Assembly: GCA_021732565.1 (NCBI GenBank)
Contig: JAKFUT010000030.1
Location: 1 to 32,752 of the forward strand
Direction: 5' to 3'
DNA: 32,752 nt
DNA from: Candidatus Obscuribacterales bacterium
Lineage (GTDB): Bacteria; Cyanobacteriota; Vampirovibrionia; Obscuribacterales; Obscuribacteraceae
Made by a program: the position numbers and the translations under genes. Below are positions 25,201 through 32,713 of the stretch, piece by piece (within the stretch, counting starts at the first letter, position 1; each line of letters opens with the position of its first letter). The notes under the pieces are model-generated. The model saw only the letters and a list, made by a program, of their open reading frames with translations, had not been told where the DNA came from and did no database searches.

Positions 25201-25615
25201 GAGTCTGGTTACCAGAGCCGTGTTACGCACGTTGTGGTGTGATCCTCTCACCACTGGTCACCAGGTTCGGATAGCTTTTGGCGGGCTTCCCGCTACAGAC
25301 TTTGCCCGATTCTTACGCAGCGTGGAACATGCCAACCGGTTGCACTACGGAGCGGTTCAGGAGGCTGTGAATATGTGCGCCAGCTCAGCCAACAGATTTA
25401 CGCCGGTTGAGATGGACCAGATCGAAAGAGTGATGTTCAACAAGAAATCGGACGGATTGAGGCGCATTGGCCTGGCGTTACTTCACGCGCTGGGCGCCAG
25501 TGCGTCTGGATGGACACCCGAGAGATTGGCACGGTTGAATAGTTACCGAAAAGACACCTCATTGTTTGTCGCCTCAGTGGCGGAGTTCACTTTACCGGGA
25601 ACTGAGACAAAATAG
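22226..25615 (+). CDS. Very large HEAT/ARM-like helical repeat protein
   Basis: Encodes about 1129 aa. GTG 22226 is preferred because GGTGGAG lies 8 nt upstream; a GTG at 22184 would add 14 residues. After a short acidic-basic start (FDPFKLIKKILGKPDEVK) comes a Pro-rich linker (PPPARPSPELAPVV, PPEPPKKP). The remainder is almost entirely amphipathic helices of 12-20 residues in pairs, rich in Leu, Arg and Glu (for example IDTRTRAVSKLVAAVRFD and STRLEALRRLTSSPVVDAE), typical of HEAT/ARM solenoids. No catalytic motif, signal peptide or TM helix is visible. Such proteins act as cytoplasmic scaffolds. It stands alone, with no partner gene close by on the same strand, and the family could not be named. 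Confidence 0.8.
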   Translation: MAGDEFDPFKLIKKILGKPDEVKPVPPPARPSPELAPVVVAPPEPPKKPREILLDALEKMTDGQRILRMLDLGRLASSSAAEALEARHLMDELRCGDFYERRLALYALRGAGDHALIFQGRNDRSALLRKLISAMAVEVCTDEELTQIARELQGSSRRQFFVRLRKKKRIALIDHCLQELEPQCENFERLIPFGSEPFVSERLLKSAEMMDAGDFGLLAHNHAAITAQYFLDWANQLQSADVRFVWLFNSVEPVLAEFETDKTLQTLRSAARVIPLDSLKIDGLLTRRPAQIVELMIEHHSLAMLEYETARVLPRLDADLLLRVLDLHSFEDNRWEWFEKLSVENKYRVFEQTRLSWLDDEGVISCGDLGNLPGELRIAETRRILKLPCKAGSASKLDYATYLPWDEALKVVEPHLKDSDIDTRTRAVSKLVAAVRFDRAHLGALLTLLEQRKHEADPVRSSFLSQLRLLPPSAWDASHLPVLDRIIRDALNAADGSRMSFSSIIELAVALIPNFTEWSCRTIATVWKERGRTTLGGYWNVSSLSHLSKEEAVALETAVSEAIRIWGAEEHEQQILALGRLFSTRLDSCQEIVRSLEAIVKGSSSNDRAEEALRLLHSWRRDRFETLVPILLELDKSWGQHDVIAEYLHRRRQDLLTPFLGQHAYQGRFSTGKVRVVPRYENGFTRWTTKQQAAFARELELLCVRENVDVSDGFYGALRLCRLPDPPMDKLAWLARKDSSQPAVRDYMIGQLSHVDNGDGVRLLLDCLQDDRLRKAIYSLRRALLQLSRVEAVAILKRVPVKSVSIYKEVVRLAGDVGGEEAFDWLISLSRTEMHKDVKAAVIRGLWNFCEIPEVWDVFDEAALSTERAVACAVIRIPFIRLSLDSRKRLARVLSLVLQHDDESTRLEALRRLTSSPVVDAERVMLKPLMSKLSADSHLERLMAGYIFFIHYAPDDEQSTEHLIMSVLKNRQNLLICLAQLERAQRVQPARMSLVTRAVLRTLWCDPLTTGHQVRIAFGGLPATDFARFLRSVEHANRLHYGAVQEAVNMCASSANRFTPVEMDQIERVMFNKKSDGLRRIGLALLHALGASASGWTPERLARLNSYRKDTSLFVASVAEFTLPGTETK

Positions 25616-26139
25616 AGTCTAAGCACACAACTCGTTTGTATTAACTCAAACCGGCGTTGGTACGCAAATACACGTTCTCGCACTGGTAGCGGCGCGACTG
25701 TGCTTAATGGTCAGACCATTGACTTGAGTTTCTTTTTCGTAAAGAAACTCGGGATTGAGTCTCCAATCACAGAAAAAATTGTTCAAAGCATTTAACACAG
25801 TTGGCCTGCGATCGGTTGAAGCGTGCTCCTCTCCGGGCTTCGGTTCGATGAGAACACTTGTGTTCACGTTTCATGAACCAATGCCTCCACATGCGGTACT
25901 ACCATTCAGTGGCACCACGGGATCCCGGTCTGTACGTGAGCTTCGCCAATTCGGCAGGATGTTTGATGGTGAGTATTGCTGCAAGCTCTGACAACATTAG
26001 CGAACCCATCGTTTAGCTCCGGGCTTTGGATGGTTGTCTAGCCGTCCAAGTGAATCCGACAGTCTGTCGACCTCTGTCCGCGGGGCGCACGAGAAAGTCG
26101 GGTAGAATACCTGAGATTGAGTTATGCGGAAGATTCTCC
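25616..26139. other. Gap with palindromes, no convincing gene
   Basis: About 520 bp between the HEAT-like gene and the LRR gene. Frames of about 75 codons occur on each strand but lack ribosome-binding sites, and the minus-strand one runs through a perfect hairpin. Two adjacent inverted repeats are listed separately. A TAGAAT at 26103-26108 could be a -10 element for the LRR gene. Confidence 0.4.
25706..25750. repeat. Two adjacent inverted repeats
   Basis: AATGGTC-A-GACCATT (25706-25720) is a perfect 7-bp dyad around one base. Five bases later GAGTTTCTTT (25726-25735) and AAAGAAACTC (25741-25750) form a perfect 10-bp stem with a 5-nt TTCGT loop. No T-tract follows on either strand. The first could be an operator and the second an RNA stem; both lie about 100 bp past the HEAT-like gene. 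Confidence 0.5.
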
Positions 26140-27813
26140 TTGTCGACTTTGATTCGCGTTCTACAAGTAGTTTTGATTGCTGTTGTTTTTTTTCAAACTT
26201 GCAGCAAAGGACAATCCGCAGAGACTACCAGAAGGGTAATCATTCCATCCGAATTGAATGGCGCAATCGTTTTCATAAGAAAACCCGGGGGTCCCAAAAG
26301 ACGTGTTGCGGTATCTGAGCGAAAGGAATTGCTTGCTGCAACGGGAGAACTCGTCTCATTGAAGCCCCCCGTCATTGGATCAAGTGAATTAACAAGCTTG
26401 TATGAAAAGTTCGCCGGTGCGGCACCTGGCAAATCGGGTTTGATCAGTTCAGTGCGTAAATTCTGCGGTCAGCTGAACGGTGTCAAAGGCGTCGACGAGC
26501 TTGATCTTTCCGACTGCGATATCCGAGACTCCGATTTGATGCTGATTCCTTCCAATTCAACCTTTAGCTTAATTGATCTTTCCAGAACAGCAGTGACCGA
26601 CGCTGGTCTGCCCGCGCTCAAGAAATTGCCTAATCTTCGTTCACTCTTTCTCAACCAGACAACGGTTCACGGCAGGACTCTCAATCAGCTGCCATTGTTG
26701 AAAGTGATCGAGCTGAGACAATGTGCTATTGATGAAATTGGCTTACGCGCTCTTGGACAGCTTGCAAAAATCGACAATTTAAGGCTTACCGATAATTCGT
26801 TGAAGCCCGAGTGGGGAAACCTAATTGGAAATATTCAAGTGAGTGACCTGTCTCTCGCCAATACTGGCATCAATGATGAGTTCGTTTACAATCTGAAGGC
26901 TCCGTGTTGCAAGGTGATTATGATCGCGGGTAATCCGTTAATAACGGATCTGAGCATAGAAGCAATGAGTAAATGGAAGAATTTGACCGAGATTTATGCG
27001 GATAACACAAAGGTAACCGGCAAAGGATTTCGAAAGTTCGATTCGCACAACAAGCTAAAGATGATGTGGCTTGCTGGGTGTCCCCTTAGCGATCAAGCCG
27101 TTGACGGACTGTCCGGGCTCACAGAGCTAGTCGAGCTAAGACTCAATGAATGTCCTTTGTCGGATGCCGGATTGGAAAGGCTAAATCTAAAACGTCTCAG
27201 TAACTTATTCAGGCTGTCACTATCGGGAACCAGGATTACGGCGGCTGGTGTATCCACTTTGGCGAATGGTTTGTGCCCTTCAATGGCTGAGTTGGACCTG
27301 TCACATACCGCCGTGGATGAGAAGGCGATCCCGTACTTCATGAATATGTACGACATGGTTTCGGTGAATTTGGAGAATACGGGATTTCGAGCAGACGGGA
27401 TTCGGTTGCTGCGCAAACAAATCCCGTTTTCCTGGTTCAAGAATGGTTTAGCACCGGATCTCGAACGAAAGTTTCGAGATGATTACTGGGCATACTTCTG
27501 GAAAGGAGATCGAGCCAAATTGAGAGTTCTTCTGAACAACAAAATGGACGAGGACAAGAAAAACTTCGGTATGCCTCGGGTGGCTATTCTTGTCGTCGCT
27601 GCCTGGAATGAAGCAAACATGCCTGGCGGTGACACCACTGCATTTTCGTTGCTAAAACAATCATATGCGCAGATCAAATCTGCAAGTAAGCCGCAGAAAG
27701 TTATGTTCGAGCAGGCTCTTCTTAAGGTTCGTTCAATTTATAGCGGGCGACACGATTCGGACAAAGTAAGAAAGTGCAACGCTATTTTCTTAGCCCCGAC
27801 ACCCCGCAAATAA
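26140..27813 (+). CDS. Exported leucine-rich-repeat protein
   Basis: Encodes about 557 aa from TTG 26140, which has GGAAGA 6 nt upstream and gives a normal signal peptide (LIRVLQVVLIAVVFFQT, cut near GQSAET). The frame is open back to 26026, but the extra 38 residues look non-coding. A short basic linker leads to at least ten LRRs at about residues 120-430, such as DELDLSDCDIRDSDL, LPALKKLPNLRSLFL, LTEIYADNTKVTGKGF and MAELDLSHTAVDEKAI. These are the ribonuclease-inhibitor-like LRR_6 kind that is common in planctomycetes and related groups. The repeats carry cysteines at intervals (LRQCAID, LAGCPLSD, LNECPLSD). The C-terminal 130 residues are helical with a basic end. The LRR arc suggests protein binding outside the cytoplasm. 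Function unknown. Confidence 0.85.
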   Translation: MSTLIRVLQVVLIAVVFFQTCSKGQSAETTRRVIIPSELNGAIVFIRKPGGPKRRVAVSERKELLAATGELVSLKPPVIGSSELTSLYEKFAGAAPGKSGLISSVRKFCGQLNGVKGVDELDLSDCDIRDSDLMLIPSNSTFSLIDLSRTAVTDAGLPALKKLPNLRSLFLNQTTVHGRTLNQLPLLKVIELRQCAIDEIGLRALGQLAKIDNLRLTDNSLKPEWGNLIGNIQVSDLSLANTGINDEFVYNLKAPCCKVIMIAGNPLITDLSIEAMSKWKNLTEIYADNTKVTGKGFRKFDSHNKLKMMWLAGCPLSDQAVDGLSGLTELVELRLNECPLSDAGLERLNLKRLSNLFRLSLSGTRITAAGVSTLANGLCPSMAELDLSHTAVDEKAIPYFMNMYDMVSVNLENTGFRADGIRLLRKQIPFSWFKNGLAPDLERKFRDDYWAYFWKGDRAKLRVLLNNKMDEDKKNFGMPRVAILVVAAWNEANMPGGDTTAFSLLKQSYAQIKSASKPQKVMFEQALLKVRSIYSGRHDSDKVRKCNAIFLAPTPRK

Positions 27814-28060
27814 TACGGTCTGCAATGTAATGATCGCGGCGATAGTCGCATCTCTAGAAAGGCGCGCAGACCCATGCTGATCACATGAATTTCTACTACT
27901 GCTTAAGCTTTTCCATGTTTGTGCAGTCGAGTCTGCGCGAAAGATTTCTGCGGCTCGCTGGAATTTGCCGGAAATTTCGTAGAATGCAACTATCGCGTAG
28001 TATTTGGGGAGTGCCCCTAGATCTGTTCAGCAAAATTTGTCGGTGCTGGTTTCAATCTTG
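27814..28060. other. Convergent gap between LRR gene and hypothetical gene
   Basis: About 250 bp with no gene. GGTCTGC (27817-27823) and GCAGACC (27866-27872) are complementary but separated by 42 nt; I see no compact terminator hairpin. Confidence 0.35.
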
Positions 28061-28717
28061 CTATTTTCGCGGCGAGGCCTTATCTTGCTTGGTATTGTCT
28101 TTCATTTGAGGATCCTTATCAGCTGGACTGTTTGATGGACGAGGTCCAAATGATACCGCGGATGGAAATCGCCCTTTGAATTGAGCGTCGTTGTTCTTCT
28201 CGGGCGATCGCAATTCGCCACCTGATGTGCCTGCACGCTCTGTGCCTATATCCTTCTGCTTAAGTAGCGATTCCGTGAACCAGTGCTTGCTAACGATGGG
28301 GCGCATTGCGCCATGGAACCCGGGAACAACTCCCCCGGATCTCGTCTCCTCCTGTTTTGGGCTATTACCGGAATCTGCGGGTTGGTCCTTCGATTCGGCA
28401 ATTTGAATTAGCTCGCGAAGTGAAAGGCTGCGACCCTTGATCGGATACGACAGCGGTTGGTCCTCCTTCAGTTCTATTTTGAATCCGGTGCATAGTCCAT
28501 CGGGTTCCGGGATGGAGCTAATCTTTTTGATTTTTTCGAATTCCGACTCCCCAATCAGAGATAAGCGGGGTAGTGAGTCGTGCTGCGAGGTGACTGACTT
28601 TGTCCTGTCGTCGTTGTTGGCTCTCAGGAAATCATCTAAGAGTACCTGATGATTTCTTTCGATTTCCGGAGCACGCTCTTCTCTACCTTCTGATTTGACT
28701 AATTCCTGTTCCGCCAT
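28061..28717 (-). CDS. Hypothetical, largely disordered protein downstream of a sensor kinase
   Basis: Encodes 218 aa from ATG 28717 with GGGAGAAC about 5 nt upstream, a good site. No signal peptide or TM helix. The sequence is charged and rich in Glu, Lys, Ser and Pro, with only two compact-looking segments: residues about 45-105 (LPRLSLIGESEFEKIKKISS, GFKIELKEDQPLSY, SLSLRELIQIAE) and about 130-155 (GFHGAMRPIVSKHWF). The C-terminal 60 residues are basic and Ser/Asp/Lys-rich, as in disordered tails. It follows the histidine kinase on the same strand after 100 bp, so a shared transcript is possible. No family recognised. Confidence 0.65.
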   Translation of the reverse strand: MAEQELVKSEGREERAPEIERNHQVLLDDFLRANNDDRTKSVTSQHDSLPRLSLIGESEFEKIKKISSIPEPDGLCTGFKIELKEDQPLSYPIKGRSLSLRELIQIAESKDQPADSGNSPKQEETRSGGVVPGFHGAMRPIVSKHWFTESLLKQKDIGTERAGTSGGELRSPEKNNDAQFKGRFPSAVSFGPRPSNSPADKDPQMKDNTKQDKASPRK

Positions 28718-28817
28718 CTTGCGTTCTCCCGGCTTTGGACTACACTTGCGATTCTTTCAGGGAGACGTTGTAGAAAGGTTGTGGTAATGCAACTGTAGCA
28801 TTGATGATCTATTTGGT

Positions 28818-30641
28818 TTAGTCAACCGCTTTGGCAGAGCAGTCTCGCTGTAATCTAAACCAAAAAGTGCTTCCGACTCCTTCAGTGCTCTCAACGCCTA
28901 TGGTACCGCCGTGGGAGGCCAATAGCATTCGACAGATCGGTAGCCCCAATCCAGTCCCCCCTTTTTCCGTGGCGTCGGCGCGAGCTACTTGTTTGAATCG
29001 TTCGAAAATAGCTTCGTGCATGTCGCGGGGAATTCCTCGTCCCGTATCTGTTACCCGAATTTCGAAATGTTCTTCAGATTCGAAAACTGTAACTTTGATA
29101 GCACTGCCTGCGTTGGAAAATTTGATCGCGTTCGAGAGTAAGTTGACCAGCACCTGAATCAATCGTTCTTCGTCCGCTACGACTTGAAAGTCGGATGACA
29201 AATAATCTATTGTTATCCCTTTGCCTTCGGCAAAAGAGCTTACAGCGGCAATTGATCTGGTAATCAAACTGGAAATCGGAAAGTCCATTATATCGAGGCT
29301 AATGTTACCGGCCTCCATTCGCGCGACGTCCAAAAGACTCTTGATCAGACGCATTAATCGATCGATTTCCTTTTGTGCGACCCCTACCATGCGCCTGCCT
29401 TCGTCGTTCATCTGGCCGAACCTATTAAAGGGCAGCACGTGCAAACAGGCACCGATCGATGTCAGAGGAGTTCGCAAGTCATGGCTAACGATGGAAACAA
29501 AGTCGTTTCGAAGTTGTTCCAATTGATGGCGTGCAGTGACATCAAGCATCGTTCCTATTAGAATATCGCCTTCTGATGATACAAACCGGTTCAATGAAAA
29601 ATTCATGTACCTCTCTTCCCCGTCTTCCCTCAGAATTCTGCAGTCATAGACTGACTCGCTGGATTTCTGAATTATGTGATTGATCAGTGCTTTATCATCT
29701 TTGTCCTTATCCGGTAGCAAGAGTGATACTAGAGATTCGCCGACTAGCTTGTCGCGTGCTATCCCGGTGATATTCTCGAAAGTGGAGTTGACTAGTTTGA
29801 TTGTGAGGACTTCGTCTACCAGCAAGAAACCTACCGGCATGTTTTCTACTACAGCTTTCTCTTTCCGAGCTGCTTCTGCCAGGCGCTCTGACATCTGGTG
29901 AAACGAGCTGTCTACCATTGCTATCTCATCGCTGCCTGCTACTTGCGAGTGTAGCGCTTCTCCACGGGTCAATCTCAAAGTGTTTTCTGACAGCACAGCC
30001 AACCGGTTGCTTATGTTTATCGTGAAAGATCTTATTAAGGCAATGACGACGAAGATATTGAGAACAAACCCGGTCCAAAGCAAGGCTTTTACCGGGCGGT
30101 TGCTGTCCTCTGGTGAGTACGTTGAGCGGATTTTTTTATATCGATTTGTCAGGTCCGTCAGGTGATTGATTAATTCGTTAGTGCTTGATGCAAACTCGCC
30201 TTGAGCAATGTTTCTTATCTGCGTTAGATCCGAAAAATCCCGGGCATCAATTAATACTTTTACTCTCTCCATAACGGTGAGAATTTTCTTTGAATCGGCC
30301 TCAATGAATTCGAGAGATTTTCCAGAATTGCCGTCCAGAAGAAGACGCCTCCGAAGTGATTGATTTCGCTCTTGGAATTGCTGTAACACTGAGTTGTAGC
30401 GCTCAATTAGTGCATCGTTGCGAGCCATGCCTAGTAGAATGAGCGTTGAACAGAGGTCATAGTACGCTTTGATCTGAAGGGTACTGTCGATCATGATCAG
30501 TTCTATGCGTCGCGCTCGGGTGGTTTCAATCTCCGCACGATTTAGCAAATAGGCCAAAGTACCGAGCAATGTAAGCTCGAACGACAACAGTATTGCTGCC
30601 AGCAGTAGTCCTTTTTGAAACAGTTTCAGCTTCGCATTCAT
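28818..30641 (-). CDS. Membrane-bound sensor histidine kinase with PAS domain
   Basis: Encodes 607 aa from ATG 30641. TM1 lies at about 11-34 (LLLAAILLSFELTLLGTLAYL). A helical periplasmic sensor of about 150 residues resembles the four-helix bundle of chemoreceptor-like sensors (LRRRLLLDGNSGKSLEFIEA). TM2 lies at about 185-207 (LLWTGFVLNIFVVIALI). It continues with HAMP (210-262), PAS (about 264-375, ENMPVGFLLVDEVLTIKLVN), HisKA with His387 in FVSIVSHDLRTPL, and HATPase_c (about 490-600) with the N box NLLSNAIKFSNA, G1 DTGRGIP, F box IFERFKQV and G2 GGTGLGLPIC. Domain order is complete, so it should autophosphorylate and pass phosphate to a response regulator. The OmpR-type regulator 390 bp away on the opposite strand is the obvious partner. 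The signal is unknown. Confidence 0.93.
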   Translation of the reverse strand: MNAKLKLFQKGLLLAAILLSFELTLLGTLAYLLNRAEIETTRARRIELIMIDSTLQIKAYYDLCSTLILLGMARNDALIERYNSVLQQFQERNQSLRRRLLLDGNSGKSLEFIEADSKKILTVMERVKVLIDARDFSDLTQIRNIAQGEFASSTNELINHLTDLTNRYKKIRSTYSPEDSNRPVKALLWTGFVLNIFVVIALIRSFTINISNRLAVLSENTLRLTRGEALHSQVAGSDEIAMVDSSFHQMSERLAEAARKEKAVVENMPVGFLLVDEVLTIKLVNSTFENITGIARDKLVGESLVSLLLPDKDKDDKALINHIIQKSSESVYDCRILREDGEERYMNFSLNRFVSSEGDILIGTMLDVTARHQLEQLRNDFVSIVSHDLRTPLTSIGACLHVLPFNRFGQMNDEGRRMVGVAQKEIDRLMRLIKSLLDVARMEAGNISLDIMDFPISSLITRSIAAVSSFAEGKGITIDYLSSDFQVVADEERLIQVLVNLLSNAIKFSNAGSAIKVTVFESEEHFEIRVTDTGRGIPRDMHEAIFERFKQVARADATEKGGTGLGLPICRMLLASHGGTIGVESTEGVGSTFWFRLQRDCSAKAVD

Positions 30642-30957
30642 GTAGGCACTGAGTTGTTATGTCACCGCGTCTGTGTTGATTGTTCCCCTCCAGGTGTGAA
30701 ACTGGTCAACCGCTGTCGTCTCGTTGTCACAAGGAAGGTAGAGGTTCTTCGGCACTAGCAGCGAGAGTCTCTTCCCGGCGTCACTCGTGTCGTTAGTTCG
30801 GTGGAGATGGCTGATAAATGGCATGTGATTGCTTTGCAACCGCTCATTCCGGTGGAACATCGTTCCTTTTGGTACGCGACTAATTGTTGAATGCAATTGC
30901 TCAATTGTGGGTGTGGCTCATGAGCGCTAATTCCATTCCAGGAATTTCCCCCACTTG

Positions 30958-30999
30958 ATGACGTTCTTTGCCGTCATGAGAGGTAGGCTCGCTTATAAT
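30958..30999 (+). promoter_or_regulatory. Promoter and dyad upstream of the response regulator
   Basis: TATAAT at 30994-30999 is a consensus -10 element. A -35-like CCGTCA lies 17 bp upstream (30971-30976), only 3/6 to the consensus, so an activator may be needed. A 6-bp dyad ATGACG (30958-30963)/CGTCAT (30972-30977) overlaps the -35 position and could be an operator. The start of transcription would be near 31006, about 25 nt before the ATG at 31032. Confidence 0.45.
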
Positions 31000-31031
31000 A
31001 TTGGTCACATTCCGGATTTCATATCGCTGTC

Positions 31032-31706
31032 ATGTCCAAACTACTTTTAGTCGAAGATGATCAAGCGTTGGCTATGGCTACTCAAGCATGGCTGGAGAAC
31101 GAACGACATGCGGTAGACATTGTTGGAAATGGTCGGGAAGCGTTGGAGTACGTTAAATCATCAGCTTATGATCTCATCATTCTCGATTGGGAACTACCGG
31201 AGCTATCCGGAATCGACATTTGCCGAAACCTTCGCGACAGTGGCATACAAACGCCAATCTTAATGTTGACCGGTAAGACTGCAATCAAGGAGAAGAAACT
31301 TGGCCTTGATACTGGTGCTGATGATTACCTAACCAAGCCATTTAACATGGAAGAATTGTCAGCTCGAGTAAGAGCACTTCTTCGACGTCCGGTTGCGTTG
31401 AAGAAAGACACTCTGCAAGTCAGGAATATCGAACTAGATACTGTTAGTGGCCGCGTTACAAAGGACGGCAAGCAGATTCATCTTTTACCGAAGGAGTTTT
31501 CGTTGCTTCAGTTTTTCATGAGGCATCCGAACGAGGTGTTCAGCGCAGAGAGCATACTTGTGCGAGTTTGGCCGACGGATTCGGAAGCAACGACGCAGTC
31601 ATTGCGTCCATACATAAATAGACTTCGAGGAAAAATTGAAACCCCGGGGGAGGCGCCTTTAATCTGCACGGTGCACGGGATGGGCTATCGGTTTTCACCC
31701 GACTAG
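31032..31706 (+). CDS. OmpR-family response regulator
   Basis: Encodes 224 aa, normal for OmpR/PhoB. The receiver domain (1-118) has the acidic pocket VEDD (9-10), the phospho-acceptor Asp52 in LIILDWELPELSG, the Thr of LMLTGKT and the Lys of DYLTKPF. The winged-helix DNA-binding domain (about 130-222) shows LLPKEFSLLQFFMRHPNEVFS, then the recognition helix SEATTQSLRPYINRLRGKI and the wing ICTVHGMGYRF. No ribosome-binding site is visible before the ATG; the leader is about 25 nt. It probably controls transcription after phosphorylation by the divergent histidine kinase. Targets unknown. The TPR gene 215 bp downstream has its own ribosome-binding site and may be separate. Confidence 0.95.
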   Translation: MSKLLLVEDDQALAMATQAWLENERHAVDIVGNGREALEYVKSSAYDLIILDWELPELSGIDICRNLRDSGIQTPILMLTGKTAIKEKKLGLDTGADDYLTKPFNMEELSARVRALLRRPVALKKDTLQVRNIELDTVSGRVTKDGKQIHLLPKEFSLLQFFMRHPNEVFSAESILVRVWPTDSEATTQSLRPYINRLRGKIETPGEAPLICTVHGMGYRFSPD

Positions 31707-31876
31707 CCGCCGCATTGATGGAAAGACAAGATCGGAACCCATTTGAGGTCCTTTCCAATAATTTTGCTGCTGAGGTGATCGTAAGCCCTTAGTACCGACG
31801 AATTATCAGTTGCAAAAGCGATCCTCGGGGAGGCCGCTTAGCACTGAATTTGGTGCGGACTAAGATGCAACCTCTC

Positions 31877-31917
31877 TACAATCTTTTTGTTCTTGACTTG
31901 GGTTAAATGGAGGACTG
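31877..31917 (+). promoter_or_regulatory. Putative -10 element and ribosome-binding site of the TPR gene
   Basis: TACAAT at 31877-31882 matches a -10 element at 5/6; no good -35 lies 17 bp upstream. GGAGG at about 31911-31915 lies about 7 nt before ATG 31922 and is a strong ribosome-binding site. Confidence 0.35.
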
Positions 31918-31921
31918 ACCT

Positions 31922-32431
31922 ATGAGAACAACCGTAATCAATCAATGCTATTTTGAAAACTTCACCACCTTGGGCAAGCACGCCCATTTTATTGGCGATC
32001 TACAGACTGCCAAGCGACGTTATCGCCAAGCCAAAATTGCAGTGAAAGACTTACAAAACAATAGATTCGAAGTTGCGACGCTAGCGGTGAATATTGCAAG
32101 ACTCTATCGAGACTGCGGCCAATATAAGAGATCCGAACTCGTCTATAAGAGAGCACTGTTTCTATTTGATGAACTTGAAATGGCTGCGCACCTGGCCATC
32201 GTTCATCTTGAACTTGCAGAGCTTGCGGTCATTCAAGGAAAATTTAAGGCTGCAGAATCCGCTTACCGCAACGCGATCGCAAGAGATCTGACAGGGGCAG
32301 CAACTATCAATGAAGTCGCACTAATTGCTTACAGATTGGCAGGGCGCTTCAATGATAGGGGACAGGTAGCTGATGCCATGAAACTGCTTCGCTTCGTGGA
32401 GAAGTTAAAATACAATTGTCATTTGATATGA
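31922..32431 (+). CDS. TPR-repeat protein
   Basis: Encodes 169 aa from an ATG with GGAGG upstream. Three to four 34-residue helix-turn-helix repeats can be followed: HFIGDLQTAKRRYRQAKIA, LARLYRDCGQYKRSELVYKRAL-like (here IARLYRD...), LAELAVIQGKFKAAESAYRNA and LAGRFNDRGQVADAMKLLRF. They show the Gly/Ala spacing of TPRs. No signal peptide or TM helix, so a cytoplasmic adaptor is likely. It follows the response regulator at 215 bp on the same strand. No enzyme domain. Partner unknown. Confidence 0.8.
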   Translation: MRTTVINQCYFENFTTLGKHAHFIGDLQTAKRRYRQAKIAVKDLQNNRFEVATLAVNIARLYRDCGQYKRSELVYKRALFLFDELEMAAHLAIVHLELAELAVIQGKFKAAESAYRNAIARDLTGAATINEVALIAYRLAGRFNDRGQVADAMKLLRFVEKLKYNCHLI

Positions 32432-32474
32432 CAAATTCCTGATTGATCGTAAGAATATTGATGACACACGAAGC

Positions 32475-32498
32475 GGCACCCTTTACGTGGAGGGTGCC
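32475..32498. terminator. Hairpin 44 bp after the TPR gene, possible terminator
   Basis: GGCACCCT (32475-32482) and AGGGTGCC (32491-32498) form a perfect GC-rich 8-bp stem with an 8-nt loop. There is no T-tract after it on the plus strand, so intrinsic termination is uncertain. Confidence 0.4.
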
Positions 32499-32660
32499 AT
32501 CTGGAACAAACCACGAAACCTTGATCGGTTTCCTGTGCATCACATTGGGCAGTTGCCCAAACGGCTGGAGGCGAATCGCTGAAGGAGCCGCCGAAAACGA
32601 ACAGAGCCAGCGCGAGCTTCTTACAACAGGCAAACCCAAATCGGCACAGTGAAACTCACA

Positions 32661-32713
32661 GTGGAAAACAGAAAACGATGTATTCGCTTTCCGAACACAT
32701 CGTTTTCTGCCAC
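32661..32713. terminator. Long hairpin near the right edge
   Basis: CAGAAAACGATGT (32669-32681) and its complement (32697-32709) form a perfect 13-bp stem. Inside the loop TTCG/CGAA adds 4 bp after one mismatch. Outside, GTGG (32661-32664) can pair with CCAC (32710-32713) across an AAAA bulge. The T-rich and A-rich parts lie within the stem. It may be a bidirectional terminator between the TPR gene and a gene beyond the window, or an RNA element. Confidence 0.5.

Noticed and set aside
25646..25867. Minus-strand 73-codon frame after the HEAT-like gene
   Set aside because: Passes through a perfect hairpin, GTG start directly after TGA and no ribosome-binding site; could still be real but not supported.
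27817..27872. GGTCTGC/GCAGACC inverted repeat as terminator of the LRR gene
   Set aside because: The arms are 42 nt apart with no T-tract, so a stable stem is doubtful.
30657..30896. Minus-strand 79-codon frame just upstream of the histidine kinase
   Set aside because: TTG start without ribosome-binding site, no protein-like pattern; more likely promoter and leader region.
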